Positions 1 to 11,149 are shown, numbered from the stretch's first letter. The stretch: 64,000 bases of DNA from Kitagawia praeruptora (GCA_037693485.1 CM075345.1:108308001-108372000); one strand, 5' to 3'. Numbers and translations: made by a program. Notes: generated by a model not told the origin, from the letters alone.

Positions 1-8
1 CTCAAATT

Positions 9-533
9 TTGGTTGATGGTCCATACAAAGTGGCTCCTACGCTTCAAGCTCGAGAAGAGGGAGAAGATGGAAGTGTTTTCTTAGCCAATGATGTGATAAG
101 CCAAGATGTCCGAATGACTCCAGTGAAAGTGAGGAGTGAAGAAAAGCCACCACCAAAACCTCCACCTTATGTCAAGGGAGTTCGATACTTTCGTGGTGTC
201 GAATTCTATCGTTGTTTCATCACAAAGTTTTCCAAAACTGCAGAAGCACTTAATCAATTATTGCTTATTGATGTCATATTTTATTTTATTAATGCTTGTT
301 TGGAAACTTTGTGCAGGATTAAAACAATTGTTGATGCTCGTGGTGGTCCCGTGCAACAAGTTTTTGAGCTTTTTGGAGTGGCACTCCATGCTTCGACATT
401 CAGTGCCTCGACACTTCATGCTTATGCATTAGGGGAGTATTTTTTACTTTCTTTTGTATTTCTTACTTTTCCTTTATATATTTGTTCATTGAGGACAATG
501 AACCACTTAAGTGTGGGGATGAGTTCTCGATGA
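9..533 (+). pseudogene. Decayed Ty3 polymerase remnant
   Basis: An open frame of 174 codons. Residues about 48-82 (PPPYVKGVRYFRGVEFYR onward, then FSKTAEALNQLL) resemble the Ty3 reverse transcriptase to RNase H connection, where the family has a VKGIRSFLGHAGFYRRF-type motif. The complete Athila copy in this window has that motif at the matching place. The residues on either side are not recognisable, and the last third is low-complexity hydrophobic sequence that runs into the 3' non-coding region. I read this as a deleted remnant of pol and not as a host gene. Confidence 0.5.
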
Positions 534-1944
534 TTAAAAAATCCCAAAAAATCAGAAAATTAGAAAATTGATTGCCTCGTCTCATAGTGTGTTAACAAGG
601 ATAGGTACACATCTTGTAAGCTTATTTTGCATGATTATTTGACATGTCATATCTCTAGAAAATCATTTGCTACTTGATGATTCCTTGTTTGTACTTGCGA
701 AAATTTCAAAACTTGAGATACATCATTGTCAATTTTAGTGAGTACTGAAGCATGCTTTCACCTTGTGAGATCTTGAGCCTAAATTGTGATTGATACATTT
801 TATATCAATCGAATTCTTATTGTTGTGTGTTGTTCATCATTTGGCATGTTGCTCTAGAACTTGTTTTAAACCATTTTGAGATTACATGATATCTGTATGC
901 ATGAAAATGATAAAGGCACTAGGATTAACCGTATTTATCCAAACAGTACCCTTGAATCATATATCCTTAGTGAACCCCTTTGAGCTTTTATCCGTTCTTT
1001 TCATAGCACCAGTCTAAATTCTTGAGCCTACTTGTTTATTCTTCTCTTGATTTACTAGTACAGCATTTTGATTCATTTGGAGGTTGGTGAATGCATAGTG
1101 TGGAGATTTCTTTGTTGAAGTGTGAAAATTTGGTGGGAATTTTTAAAAAAAAAAAAAAGAAAAAGAATCAAGTAGAGTTGTGTTCATTGGTTTGTAAAAT
1201 ATGAAAGTGAAAAAGTACATGGTAATATGTGCTTGGGGTTTAATGCTTGTGAGAGTCTGATCAGCTTTTACATGATCAAAATTTCATGTTGAGTGCTTTA
1301 ATTAGAAATGAACACTATGCTCTATTAGTTTGTCGAGTTAGCCACTTGTCAGCCTTTTTCTTGATTTCCTACCCTTCACCTTAGCCACGTTACAACCTTT
1401 AACAAAGTCCTTTTGATTTGTGCATGCATGTATACAAAGTAGTGGAGATTTGGTGGACAACCAAGCATATGGTAGCACATGACTTAATTGATTGAACTTG
1501 AGCGAATACACTTCACCTATACACATGTGTGATTTGAGAGTCTTGTGAGCTTCATTTATATCCATAGCATGTTACTCACTGAATGCGGCATTGATATATA
1601 TATCTCATGATCTTTTTGTCTATCTAGACTGTGTGCTTACTTGGATAGTCTTGTACAAATGATGCGTAAATTGAAAGACTTGTCTTTTCTATATTGTGTA
1701 ATTAAGTTTTTCATGTGTGGAGTACTATGATAGGTTGCATACTTGAGACTTGGCAGAGAAAAAAATGGATTTTGTGGGTAAATTCACTATAAACCCTCAC
1801 GAGACAACACTCGTCCTTCTAGGGCGGCCTAGGGGTTTAACGGCTTGTTGCATGTGCTCAATGCAATCGTGTCATCTACGAAAGTGATATTAGTTAGGAT
1901 TTAGTTTTTATTTCACTTAATTGCCCGAGGACGTGCAAATGCTT

Positions 1945-1958
1945 AGTGTGGGGATGTT
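1945..1958 (+). other. Polypurine tract of the first Athila-like element
   Basis: AGTGTGGGGATGTT lies directly upstream of the LTR start TGATAGGATATA. The same tract precedes the LTR of the nested Athila element (minus strand, 18708-18722). It is the expected plus-strand priming site. Confidence 0.7.
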
Positions 1959-3500
1959 TGATAGGATATATTTTTATATATATTTTAGATGATTTTATTC
2001 CCGTATTTAATTGCATTTTGCATTTATTTGGATATTTATTTAATAAATATTAATGTTTTATTGTAGAAGACAAGAATTCCTAATTTTGGAAGAATTTGAG
2101 CTTAAAGAGCTATTTTGGAGCTAAAAAAAGGAAGAAAAAGGGGCCCGATTGCACATCATCAAGAAACCGTAGATTAAACCTGGGCGAGTAATGAGGAAAT
2201 AAGAATTGTCACAAAAATATGGAAAGTGATATATTCTCAAAGCAGGAATCCCGGTTGGAATTAATATAATTTTTGTTAAGCGAAAGGAGTCCGGTTCCAG
2301 ACCCTCAATTGATCGCAACTTAGGACTTAAGGATTTATTTATATTAAGAAATATTTAATTTATTTAGAAAATTATATTTATAAATATCTAATAATATTAG
2401 ATATTTATTTTTATAATTTCTGGATTTAATTAATTATTTATTAATTAAAGATTATAAGCTGTGCGGATTAAAAAGCTTTTCTACGGAGCCCATCCAACTA
2501 TAACAAACTAGGTCCAGTCGGTTGTTGGTGTTGAATTATAAAAGGTGGAGGATTGTATTTGATATGGTGGACGGCAGAATTAAGTAAATAAAAGCATGAT
2601 TGATTGTCAAAGTTGGTGTGTCGATGGTGCTACTTTGCTCTTTCGGCTCAATTAATTATTCCCGGATGGTGTGCTGAATTGTAGTATAAGTAGATGTGTT
2701 CTGCATAAGTTTCAGACATCTTAGCTTAGCATAGGACATTAGACTAGGCCAACAAATACTACACTGCATAAACATTCCACATTTACACCATATTCGGCTA
2801 CTGCAAGTTTTCTAGGAGCTAGGGGCTTGATTTTCTTCTCTTTTATGTACAATTTCTCTTTGTAAGGTATTTTCTATTTTCTCTTGTTTATTAAATATAT
2901 ATTTTAGATGGATTGTTCTATAATTTTAGTTCTTAATTTTTATATTAGTGAGTAGTTTGTTCTAGGGCATAAAGGTAAACCATGTTTGCATGATAATTCT
3001 GGCATGATTTTCATAGTGGTTTGATTGATTATGGTAAATTCTAATCGATTATGTTTTGATATTTTATTTGTGTTATCGGCCAATATCACGAATTAATTAT
3101 ATGCAAATAGGGGTAATGATCGAGAGATTTTACTCACTAGAGGCACACATACGGTTAGCGGAATTGAATTTTAGTGCGAGAGCATAATTGGATTTCCGAG
3201 AGCGTTAATACTTGAGAGAGATTAACACATGTTCTAATTACCCGATTAATTAAATTACTAAAAGTGATTATATGTGTAAGCTTGTTTCGGGAATGTTGAT
3301 ACTTGAGAGAGATTAACAAACCCTAAATTTGGATGACCATTTTGATCGCTTTAGCTTAGAAGCCGGATATTATGTAAACATGGTGGACCTAATTGCCCTA
3401 GATTTTAAATTCATTGTTGATCCTTTAATTAATTAGTTAAATTAATATAAATAATTAGTTAGTAAATATTTTCATAATTATCATTTTTGCTCCGGAAACA
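1959..3500 (+). repeat. 3' LTR of the first Athila-like element, truncated at its right end
   Basis: It begins TGATAGGATATATTTTTATA. It parallels the nested Athila LTR (read on the minus strand, TGATAGAGTATATATTTATA) through GATTTTATTCC, TTGCATTTA, a TTTTATTGTAGAA block and an AAGAGCT block, but diverges strongly further in. The expected terminal ...CGAGTCAACA is not found, and minus-strand copia sequence starts by about 3520. The right end is therefore lost and the boundary is approximate. No ORF is supported inside. Confidence 0.65.
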
Positions 3501-3509
3501 ATTGAATTA

Positions 3510-3795
3510 AAATTGATAAAACCTGCCTCCCTGAGAACGTACACAAAAATATACCGCATCACCTTCATCTCGAATTCAGAGGCAAGCTTGCGTTTAACAT
3601 TAGCAATCTCATAGGTGTCGTTGCCGGTGATCACAATATCATCGACATAAACAATCAACACTGTGATTTTTTCATCTCGTCTTTTTACGAACATGGTGTT
3701 ATCTGAGTTGCTCTGTTTGTAGTCAAATTTAATCATTGCTCCCTGAAATTTGCCAAACCAGTCCCTTGACCGGAAAAGCAACAGAGACCACCACA
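3510..3795 (-). pseudogene. Copia reverse transcriptase fragment
   Basis: On the minus strand this encodes WFGKFQGAMIKFDYKQSNSD, then TMFVKR, then the copia RT catalytic box YVDDIVITGND and KRKLASEFEMK. This corresponds to the palm region around the YVDD active site. Homology stops after FEMK, and the downstream residues run into unrelated Athila LTR sequence. Upstream the fragment joins directly to what looks like a 5' leader (3796-4057). Gag, protease, integrase and the first part of RT are therefore deleted. Confidence 0.75.
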
Positions 3796-4057
3796 CGCGC
3801 CGACGCGTGGACGCGTCTTGCGGCGTCTGGTGGCGCGTGGGAGCGCGTGTGCAGCTTTCTGGCTACCGGAATTCTGGGTTTTGCTCGTCTTCAGTTCTTC
3901 TTTACAGATATGTAAGTTTGTTTAGGTTTTGATTCGAACAGAAAAATCAATTTCTGGGCAGTTTTGGTTTCTTCTTCTGTAATTTTGGTTTCTTCTGCAA
4001 ATTTGTTTCTGGTCTGGAGGGGTTTGCTTTCTTCGGTGTTTCCCTAGGATTTCACAT
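3796..4057 (-). other. GC-rich leader-like sequence of the deleted copia element
   Basis: This lies between a tRNA-iMet-type primer site (4058-4069) and the copia RT fragment, read on the minus strand. The part at 3796-3855 is a run of GCG-rich words, which is unusual for this AT-rich window. It has no coding support. Its position suggests an element 5' leader. Confidence 0.4.
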
Positions 4058-4069
4058 GCTCTGATACCA
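4058..4069 (-). other. Primer binding site, tRNA-iMet type
   Basis: On the minus strand this reads TGGTATCAGAGC, the complement of the initiator methionine tRNA 3' end. It directly abuts an LTR-like end (4070). The two Sirevirus copies in this window have the same 12 bases. Confidence 0.7.
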
Positions 4070-4302
4070 TGATAAATATATAACAGCTAAGAGATTTATA
4101 GAAGAATTGATTGTATATATTCTGCTCTGATGATTTAATACATGAGCTCTAGATCACATATATATATATAAGAACTACTAGGACATCAAAGTCTTATACT
4201 AGGGTGCATATATTCAACATGACGGTGCCTAACCTAAGCCCAACTATGCTGACTAACCAAGCCCAACTATGTTGACAATTTGACATAACTCCATTCATAA
4301 CA
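4070..4302 (-). repeat. Short LTR (233 bp)
   Basis: On the minus strand it starts TGTTATGAATGGAGTTATG and ends ATATTTATCA, so it has TG...CA termini. It is flanked on its 3' side by a primer binding site and on its 5' side by a purine tract (AAGAGGGAGGTAT). It could therefore be the 3' LTR of the sequence at 4303-5884, the 5' LTR of the deleted copia at 3510-4057, or both, for example after recombination between elements. Confidence 0.6.
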
Positions 4303-4345
4303 ATACCTCCCTCTTAAAATTATCCTTGTCCTCAAGGATAGTATT
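4303..4345 (-). pseudogene. Ty3 pol C-terminal tail and polypurine tract
   Basis: The minus strand encodes LEDKDNFKREVLL-like residues followed by the purine run AAGAGGGAGGTAT next to the LTR. The same 20-base word (CTTGTCCTCAAGGAT core on the plus strand) recurs at 10450-10464 at the end of a decayed gypsy integrase. This supports a gypsy origin for the tail. Confidence 0.5.
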
Positions 4346-4506
4346 GATAAAATTTCTCATAGTCCTCTGTGGTGCGACAGCTATGAATCAGAAAGGTCGA
4401 TGAGAAGCTAGCACTAGTGTACTTATAAGAAACAGTAACAGCAACAGCAACACCAGTTCTTACACCACTTCCAGCTCCAACAATGGCGATATGAAGGACA
4501 TGAGCA

Positions 4507-5172
4507 CTAAGGTAGGGAACAAGAATCATAACAGCAGCAACAAAACTGCCATTGATTGGAAGATTTCTTCTTGTGTGTCTTCATTTGGGGACTCTCCTCA
4601 TATACATTTAGTTTTTTAATAGATCCTGCTTCATCTTGGTTCTGAAAGAGTATTCCAGGTTTCCACTGCATCCTGGGAGCTACAAGAGAGTAAAACCTGG
4701 CGGAGAAACATTCATCCTTGCCGAAATAAAGCATGCTTTCTTTGTCGAGATGGGTCAACTTGTCAAACTTATGGTAAAGCCTGCTAGATGGTTGGTGAAT
4801 AGTGGTGATCACTGTTTTCCCAGCCTTGCTAAAATGCATCACATTAAGGTTAGAAAATATAGTAGCATCCTTTGTTTCTTGTATCTGTGGACTATTGAAA
4901 GATTTGGAGAATGAAACACCAATCTGCCACTTCTGAGGATCTACACCCGAACCTTTCTTGACTATTTTATCATCAAATTTTACACCATCTCCGATACTTG
5001 CATCAACTAACTCTTCGACCATAACATCTTTCTTAATAACATTTTCATCTACCACTCCAATAAAAATCATCACCCAAGTACCCTTGTCTTTAACATACAA
5101 TTCATTGAACGTTTGAGTTCCCCATACACTTTTGAAAATAGTACATAATTTTATCAGTTTTGTACTCATCAA
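4507..5172 (-). pseudogene. Chimeric ORF containing an ABCG transporter fragment
   Basis: The 221-codon frame has three parts. Residues about 1-105 are unrecognised. Residues about 112-150 (SKAGKTVITTIHQPSSRLYH, then KFDKLTHLDKESMLYFGK) match the region of plant ABCG (WBC) half-transporters after the Walker B motif, which includes the H-loop histidine of TTIHQPSS. The last 60 residues appear frame-disrupted. Walker A, the signature motif and all membrane spans are absent, so it cannot be a transporter. It lies inside LTR-flanked sequence (4303-5884) together with a gag-like start and a gypsy pol tail. This suggests a gene fragment captured by a retroelement. Confidence 0.6.
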
Positions 5173-5316
5173 ATCATCTAAACCCTATTTGTTACTAAAC
5201 ATATCCTTAAACTTGCCATACTCATTTTCATGAAGCTTATAAATCATAACCCTATCACAATATATTTTCAAAGCATGCCAATACGGATGGGGAGAACAGA
5301 TAATAGGATTTATACC

Positions 5317-5664
5317 TTATGGAATCACCACTGGAGCTTCTTGTACAGTTACTCTCTTAAAATTTTCATCAAACACCTGGTGTGCAGGAATTGTAGGAAG
5401 CAATTTTGACATATTTGAGGGTGTCTCCTTTGAGTGGGTATTCTCTTCATCAGTGTTTGCCCTAATAGGAATTGGAGGTCCTGCAAGAATCTTCTCCATC
5501 TTCTCAATTGAATGTATCATCTGGGTGAGTTGGCCCTCTACCTTGTGCAAAAAATCCTTACTGGATGTGTATGGTATGTGAGGAGTAGTGTAGAACTTAT
5601 ATGGTGGTGATTGAGGAGATGGAGGATAGAAGGGGTTTTCCATGGTTACTCTCAATGAAAGCAC
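5317..5664 (-). pseudogene. Gag-like N-terminal ORF of a small gypsy-type element
   Basis: The 115-residue frame is proline-rich at the start (MENPFYPPSPQSPPYKF from the internal methionine), followed by a short helical segment with KVEGQLTQMIHSIEKMEKIL. The true start is probably the ATG at 5640-5642 just after TGGTGCTTTCATTGAGAG, a sequence often seen between the LTR and gag of plant gypsy elements. No retroviral gag domain or zinc knuckle is visible. The frame ends at 5317 before the unrecognised and ABCG-derived part. Confidence 0.45.
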
Positions 5665-5667
5665 CAG

Positions 5668-5884
5668 TGAAGCAAGACTTGTAGAAAAAGAAAGTAAAGT
5701 TAAACAACAATTTCATTTCCCCTTTCAGATGAAACACTGAAGCACTATATAAGCAAAGTACACGAGCCATATGTTATATTTACTAGTCCAACTCTATTAT
5801 TTAGGCCCAATTGCATTCTTAAAATCTTATGTATTATCAAGCCCAACAAATGGCCCATGAGTATTTATAACTCCATTCATAACA
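5668..5884 (-). repeat. Short LTR-like sequence (217 bp)
   Basis: On the minus strand it begins TGTTATGAATGGAGTTAT, the same 18 bases as the LTR at 4302, and ends CTTGCTTCA, followed by a TGGTGCTTTC leader. The rest differs from the 4070-4302 LTR, so the two are not a recent pair. A TATAT-type box and CCCAAC words are shared. I treat it as the 5' LTR of the ABCG-bearing element with moderate confidence. Confidence 0.5.
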
Positions 5885-6696
5885 GTTAGCTCCTTATTTT
5901 AGCATTTCTAGTATATAAAGCTTCTACAAGCCAAATTCATCACAAATTATATATATAAAAAAAAGATCAATCATGGCCATTTGGTTGCATGTTCTGAATC
6001 TTTTAGAGCCTCGACAGTTAAGATGTTCCATATTTGAGTATCGAAGATTCACAATGAAATATTGTGCTATTTATCGATAAATGGTATTAGTAAAATGTTG
6101 TCGTAAAAAAATTTTATGTAGCAATACACCAAACATTAATGTTTAGAAGAAAGACAATGGGGGGAGATAGCAATAGTTTAATTTAGTAGTTAGCTACTGC
6201 AATTTCAGGACATACATTGCCACATAAACCAAGGAACATTAGCAGTTGAAATGTGTACATCTAAAACATAGAAACATAAACAGAGCATACGATTGGGCAC
6301 TGGGGCAAGAAATGGAACCTACTCTGTGGTGTTACCGGTTACGGTGTTGATGAGGGATGGATGCCAACATGAGACGGAAGGTAGTGTCACTCGCGCTGAT
6401 TCCCAATTTTGTATAACATAAAATTTTCGATTTAATTTATCCTTATTTATACTTAAACTACAATAAATAAAGAGTTTCGTGAGATCAGTTCGAAGTTACT
6501 GAGATTCCATATAAATACTCTCTTCGTCTCATTTATATTTATCGTAATTCATTTTTTGTATGTTTCAAAAGTATTGATCATATTTTCTTAATGAAATAAT
6601 TAAGGATTACATAAATTAAATTTTTTTAAATACGTAAACAATTGAAAGTAAGTTTGGTAGTTTTACTTGATAGCTAAATAAAAATTTTTTTTGATT
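5885..6696. other. Non-coding, AT-rich
   Basis: No gene is seen. Near 6517-6660 an ACTCTCTTCGTCTCATTTATA word followed by AT-rich sequence resembles a worn Stowaway-type MITE end, but the partner end is not clear. Confidence 0.5.
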
Positions 6697-6705
6697 GATA
6701 ACTAA

Positions 6706-8076
6706 GGATCCTGGTCTCTCACAATCGATTGTCAGGGACCAATTATATGGCAATCAGTTTTTATACCGTTTGATCGGTAATTGAATGGCTAAAATTAAAA
6801 AAAAATAAAAAATAATAACTTTCCTCTATAATTTTCAGCAGAATGAGGAGGTTCCTCGATTATTTTCCGTGGAATGTAAAATGGTTTCTCAGAAAATTTC
6901 CGCACAATGATAGATTACTAAAATTTCCTGTTAGTTCATGATATCTTGAGAAGATTTTCATCAAACAAATGATGAGCACCTTCATTTGCATATAAAAATA
7001 CACACGCATTTTATTCTTTAAGTATGATCTGCAACACTTTTTAAATCCGTGTTATGCTCATTAAGTTTCATATTTAAGATGCTTGACTTGTAGAAGTGGA
7101 TATACACCATTCAGCCATATACGTGTGATGCTTCTAATGCAATTTCTAGAAAAAAAAATTTGCAGTGGAGCTAACATGCTCTACTCTGAGTTAATTCATC
7201 TCAATAAGTGATAAAAAGTCAACATTAAAAGCTTTCATATGCGTTATTCAGTAATAAAAGGTGTCTGGGTATGTATTTTTTACTACTTTCCATGTAAACG
7301 AAAGGTGCCCATGAAGTGTTTGATGAAAATCTTCTCAAGATTTTAGTAATATGTCCTTCTGCAGAAATTTTCTTAGGAACCATTATACGTTCTGCGAAAA
7401 ATAATCGAGGAACCTCCTCGTTCCGCAGAAAATTATAGAAGAACGTTAAAAAAAATTCTTTTACGTTGTCCTCCCGAGTTGCAAATTCGAGAGAAAAGAA
7501 ATTTTTTAAAAAGTGTGTTCCTTACGCTGTGTTCCGAAATTAATAGAGAAAGAAAAGAATGGAAAATGATTCATTTTCTTTTCTCTTCAAATCTTTCCAA
7601 AAGTGAGAAGAAAATTTTGGAGACAAATACAAAGAGAATTTCTTTCCTAATCTTTAGATTTCTTTTCTTTTCTTTTCAAAAATATTATTCTGGAACAAGT
7701 TGTAGAAATTATTCTTTACCTTTCTTTTCTTTTATTTCCAAAATTTACTTGTGGAACACAGTGTTAGTTTTTGAAGGAGGGAAGTGATTGAGAGAGAAAA
7801 TTCTTAGCAATTTCTCCCCGAAACTTTCTTTCCAAATGGGATGATTTGGAAAGATTGTCTCACAAAACAATTTTTTTATTACATCTTTACAAACTCAGGA
7901 GCAAACTAAAGAAAATATTTTAATCATCATTCCCTTCTAATCTCTTCTCTTCTATTCTTTTCTCTTCTCTCTTTAAAAACTCTGGAGCACAGTTTAATTT
8001 TAGTCATTCAATTATCGATCCAATGGTGTAGAAATTGATTGTCATATAACTGGTCCCTGACAATCAATCAGGACCC
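6706..8076. mobile_element. Mutator-like non-autonomous element with long inverted repeats
   Basis: The outer arms are inverted copies of about 95 bp. The left arm carries CGATTGTCAGGGACCA, TTATATGGCAATCA and AATTGAATGGCTAAAATT. The right arm carries the reverse complement with few changes. Flanks are GATAACTAA (6697-6705) and GCTAACTAA (8077-8085), a 9-bp target duplication with 8 of 9 matching, as expected for MULEs. No transposase is present. The 102-codon frame at 7479-7787 is lysine- and phenylalanine-rich with no recognisable domain. Confidence 0.7.
6815..7455. repeat. Inner foldback inverted repeat
   Basis: Inside the MULE, the segment from about 6815 to 6980 is repeated inverted at about 7310-7455. 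Shared words are CTATAATTTTC, GAGGAGGTTCCTCGATTATTTT and TCTTGAGAAGATTTTCATCA. The arms are about 150 bp around a spacer of about 330 bp. It is either a second MITE that landed in the first or a subterminal part of the same element. Confidence 0.65.
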
Positions 8077-8710
8077 GCTAACTAATATGAAGGAGTATTA
8101 TAATTTAAGAATGCTTTATATATTTACAAAATTGCCATTACTATTTTTGTACTACAAAATGCTTTCAAATTGGGTAATTTTTTCCCGAGATAACCTTACC
8201 ATCTTTTTTCTTAAAAATAAAATGACGTACAATTTATACTTTGATTCATAATAGTTAACGAGATTTAACCCATCACGTCACATAAAAATAGAATCATACC
8301 AATCTTCTAGGACATGACCCACAATGATTAATAAAATTGAAACATATATTTCTATTTGATCACTTGCCTAGAAATCAAAAATAAAAATAGAAATTAAAAA
8401 CTAATTTAAACCCTTAAATCTATCCAATCTAGTAATCCCCTAAAAAGGATCACACGCAATTAAAATACATCCTTCCAAACGTAGTCCCACATAATTCCCT
8501 CTGTTTTTAATTTGATTTTTTCCGTCAATTGGTGGGCTTTTTTTGAAATCTTACTTTACTATATTTTTCTCCATCTCTCAACGACTAATTTGCATACCGT
8601 ATGTGCTATATTTTGACGCGATTAATTTTTTTTTATTCAATTTCTAATTTATAATTTACGATTGGTTTCCATTCGAGTCCATATATATATATATATTAGA
8701 GTAAATTATA

Positions 8711-9432
8711 TTTTTTGCCAAAATTAAAGCGGATTTCATTAATAATTTGAAAAAGACGCAATTAGGACAAATCCCCAACTGACCATGCAACCTGGTTGAA
8801 AAACAAATAAACGAGCTAAACAATTCGTCGCTTTGTTTCCGGATCGCTTAACAAACTGAATACAAATATTCTTACAATTATAAATGACTTCAATGGTCTC
8901 CGAGCAATCCAGCCACCAGTAGTTTCGCAATTGACCCTCACAGTAATTTCATGGATAGTGCGATGTTCAGAGCACTCAGTTGCAAAAACTTAGTTAAAAG
9001 GTCTCATATTATGAACAAACTTTTTTTGTGAGAGGTGAGCACATGCGATTTTCAACGCCGTTCCAAGCCTATCTACATGCCGGACACCAGCTATGAACTT
9101 GCCGAAAGTATTATCGATGAGGGATATCCAGATCTCCCAATATACCACATAATTCATTTTCAATATAGTAAACACAAGAGCACTAGCATAAAGCGATACA
9201 ATCAATAACATTAAAAAACCAAACTCGCACAAAGCGATACGAAAAAACCTAAGAATTCAAATGATGTTATTTCGAAACTTTTGAATCAAAAGTTCGATTT
9301 TATTGAAAAATTAGAAAATAGAAAAGAGAGTGGAAGAACGAAGGGGACTTAATTAATGAAGGGATAAAAGAGAGTGAAGAAGGGGAAAAGAGACATAATA
9401 AATCCTAGATCTGAAAATGGGAGTCGACTCTC
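8711..9432 (-). mobile_element. 5'-truncated LINE insertion
   Basis: A perfect 16-bp target duplication, ATTAGAGTAAATTATA, flanks the insert (8695-8710 and 9433-9448). Directly inside the left copy is a T-run (8711-8716), the reverse of a poly(A) tail, followed by GCCA. The larger LINE at 56380 has the same arrangement. The 3' half encodes LINE RNase H pieces on the minus strand. The 5' part (about 9240-9432) does not look like LINE coding sequence. Confidence 0.8.
8739..9232 (-). pseudogene. LINE RNase H domain remnants
   Basis: Two frames are present. The C-terminal one (8739-8930) has IQFVKRSGNKATNCLARL. This matches the end of the RVT_3 RNase H domain in plant LINEs, where the intact copy at 56407 has LIFVKRSANKVAHFITRTF. 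The upstream frame (8990-9232) retains YASALVFTILKMNYV and FGKFIAGVRHVDRLGTALKIA, which resemble the middle of the same domain. A stop and a frame change separate them, so nothing is functional. Confidence 0.6.
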
Positions 9433-9448
9433 ATTAGAGTAAATTATA

Positions 9449-10439
9449 ATATGGTGCCTTTTAAATTTATTTTTTTGCAAATTGATGGCCATATCTTAAT
9501 GTTTGCGGTTGGATGTCTTAAAAAAATTAGTTTCTCATCATTTAAATGATTTCTGTTAAGTCGGGTAAGGTTTGTTAATTCTAGAGAGGGTATTTCAGTT
9601 CAATAACTATGAAATTAACTCAAAATTCAAACTCCCCCAGTCAAACGCACTTCTCCTGCATTTATCAAATACAAAATCAAATTGATTCAAGACTTTATTA
9701 TCTTCCCCGATCTTCTTCAATCCTTAAAAAACATAAATATTTACATATTCGCAAATCCCAATTCATGCACCTAGGTCGGAGTCCTAAAATTCATAAATGG
9801 CACTAAGTCATACCATAATTTTTCATAACCATAATTTAACATATAATGCCAATTACCTGATGTAATGTCAATAACATATACCATAAATTCTCATACATGT
9901 ATTTAGCCTAAACATATGTAGCTTAATACACAAACACATATGGCCTAACAGACCACATCAGATTAGGACCTCTTTGAGTTTAGAAGGGTTCACATCAGTA
10001 GGTACATTAGTCTTGATTTTTTAGAATTTTAATATGGAAAATGATTTCTTTGAAACAAAATGTTACCAACTAGATCTAGAAACTAATTAAAAGAGATATC
10101 TTTGATATTTTTAAGATAAGAACAAGAAATAAAGTAGACTCTTAAAAAAGATTCATTCGCCATGATGAGATTACAATTATAGAAATGACCAGCTAAATAC
10201 AACATTGTGCTAACAGACAGTTGTCATTCGATCATAGGATTATACGAATTATCGTTACTCAGCCAATATAAATACTACTCTGTATCTAATATTCAAAACA
10301 ACGTCGCACAGAACCCATTAATTAATAATTAAAATAAACATTTCCCTCATTATCCAAACGACGACGTATTACTCTAATTAAGATTCCCGCCCCCCAATTA
10401 TTAAAATTAGGGTTCGAGCCGATTGTAACAACTGCCCTT
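9449..10439. other. Non-coding, AT-rich
   Basis: No gene, repeat end or RNA gene could be supported. The 65-codon frame at 9609 has no recognisable features. Confidence 0.5.
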
Positions 10440-10940
10440 TTCTTGAAATTATTCTTGTCCTCAAGGATAAAAATCTGGGTTCTTCTTCTTCAACTGGTCT
10501 CATTTCTTCCATGTAGCTTCCTCAGTCATGCTATTTTCTTACTGAACTTGCATCATAACTGGCATAGCGTAAAGAGCTTGGTAGGGTGACATTCTCAAGA
10601 CTTTGTGATGATTGGTGTTGTACCACCATTCAATAAGGGGTAACCAAGTTAACAATCAAATGGCCTTAATCCTGTCATGCATCTGAGATGCATTTGAGAT
10701 ACATCTCAATGCATTGATTAATTCTTTCAATTTGGGCATCTATTTAGGGATGATAGGATGAACTCAATACGAGTTTAGTTCCCAAGGTAGTGAATAGCTC
10801 CTTCCAGAAAGTGCTCACAAAAATTAGGTCTCTATCTGAGATAATTGCCTTGGGTGCCCCTTGTAGTTTAACAACAATATTCAACTCATAACCTAGTCGA
10901 AAAAGACAAATCTTTAGAGATTCCTTTAACCAGGTCAATT
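10440..10940 (-). pseudogene. Decayed gypsy integrase and pol tail
   Basis: The minus strand from 10938 encodes VKLQGAPKAIISDRDLIFVSTFWKELF and LGTKLVLSSSYHP. This is the second catalytic aspartate region of a Ty3 integrase core, of the chromovirus type. Past that point there are several stops, but recognisable residues continue (ERINQCIEMYLK, then MVVQHQSSQSL). A deletion leads to a pol C-terminal tail ending near 10440 with the EDKNNFKK-type box that also occurs at 4327. No LTR is visible. Confidence 0.75.
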
Positions 10941-11149
10941 ATTTTCTTATATAAATTTTGGGCATAACACTTTTTTCGAGTGTGTATAAAAAGCGGAATT
11001 CAAAATAAAGCGGTAAAGACCGAACAACAATTAATCGACGATTAATCCCGATTAATTTTGATTAATTTCGTTCGGAGAGATACCGAACAGCGATGAATCG
11101 ATAATTAATCCCGATTAATCACCGTTTTTTAGAACATTGTTTTTTTCTA

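Larger units (their letters stand above)
1..1958 (+). mobile_element. 3' internal part of an Athila-like Ty3 retrotransposon, cut by the window edge
   Basis: The long non-coding stretch ends in a purine tract and then an LTR at 1959. It carries the same landmarks, in the same order, as the 3' region of the complete Athila element further on (18708-21923, opposite strand). These are a CATTGAGGACAATGA block followed by AAGTGTGGGGATG near 493-525, a CGAGACAACACTCG block near 1799, and GCCCGAGGACGTGCAAA just before the LTR. The two elements therefore belong to the same or a close family. No ORF of useful length is present between 534 and 1944. The 5' part lies outside the window. Confidence 0.8.

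Noticed and set aside
7479..7787. A 102-residue ORF rich in Lys, Phe and Ser
   Set aside because: It is low-complexity A/T-rich sequence inside a non-autonomous MULE, with no recognisable domain.
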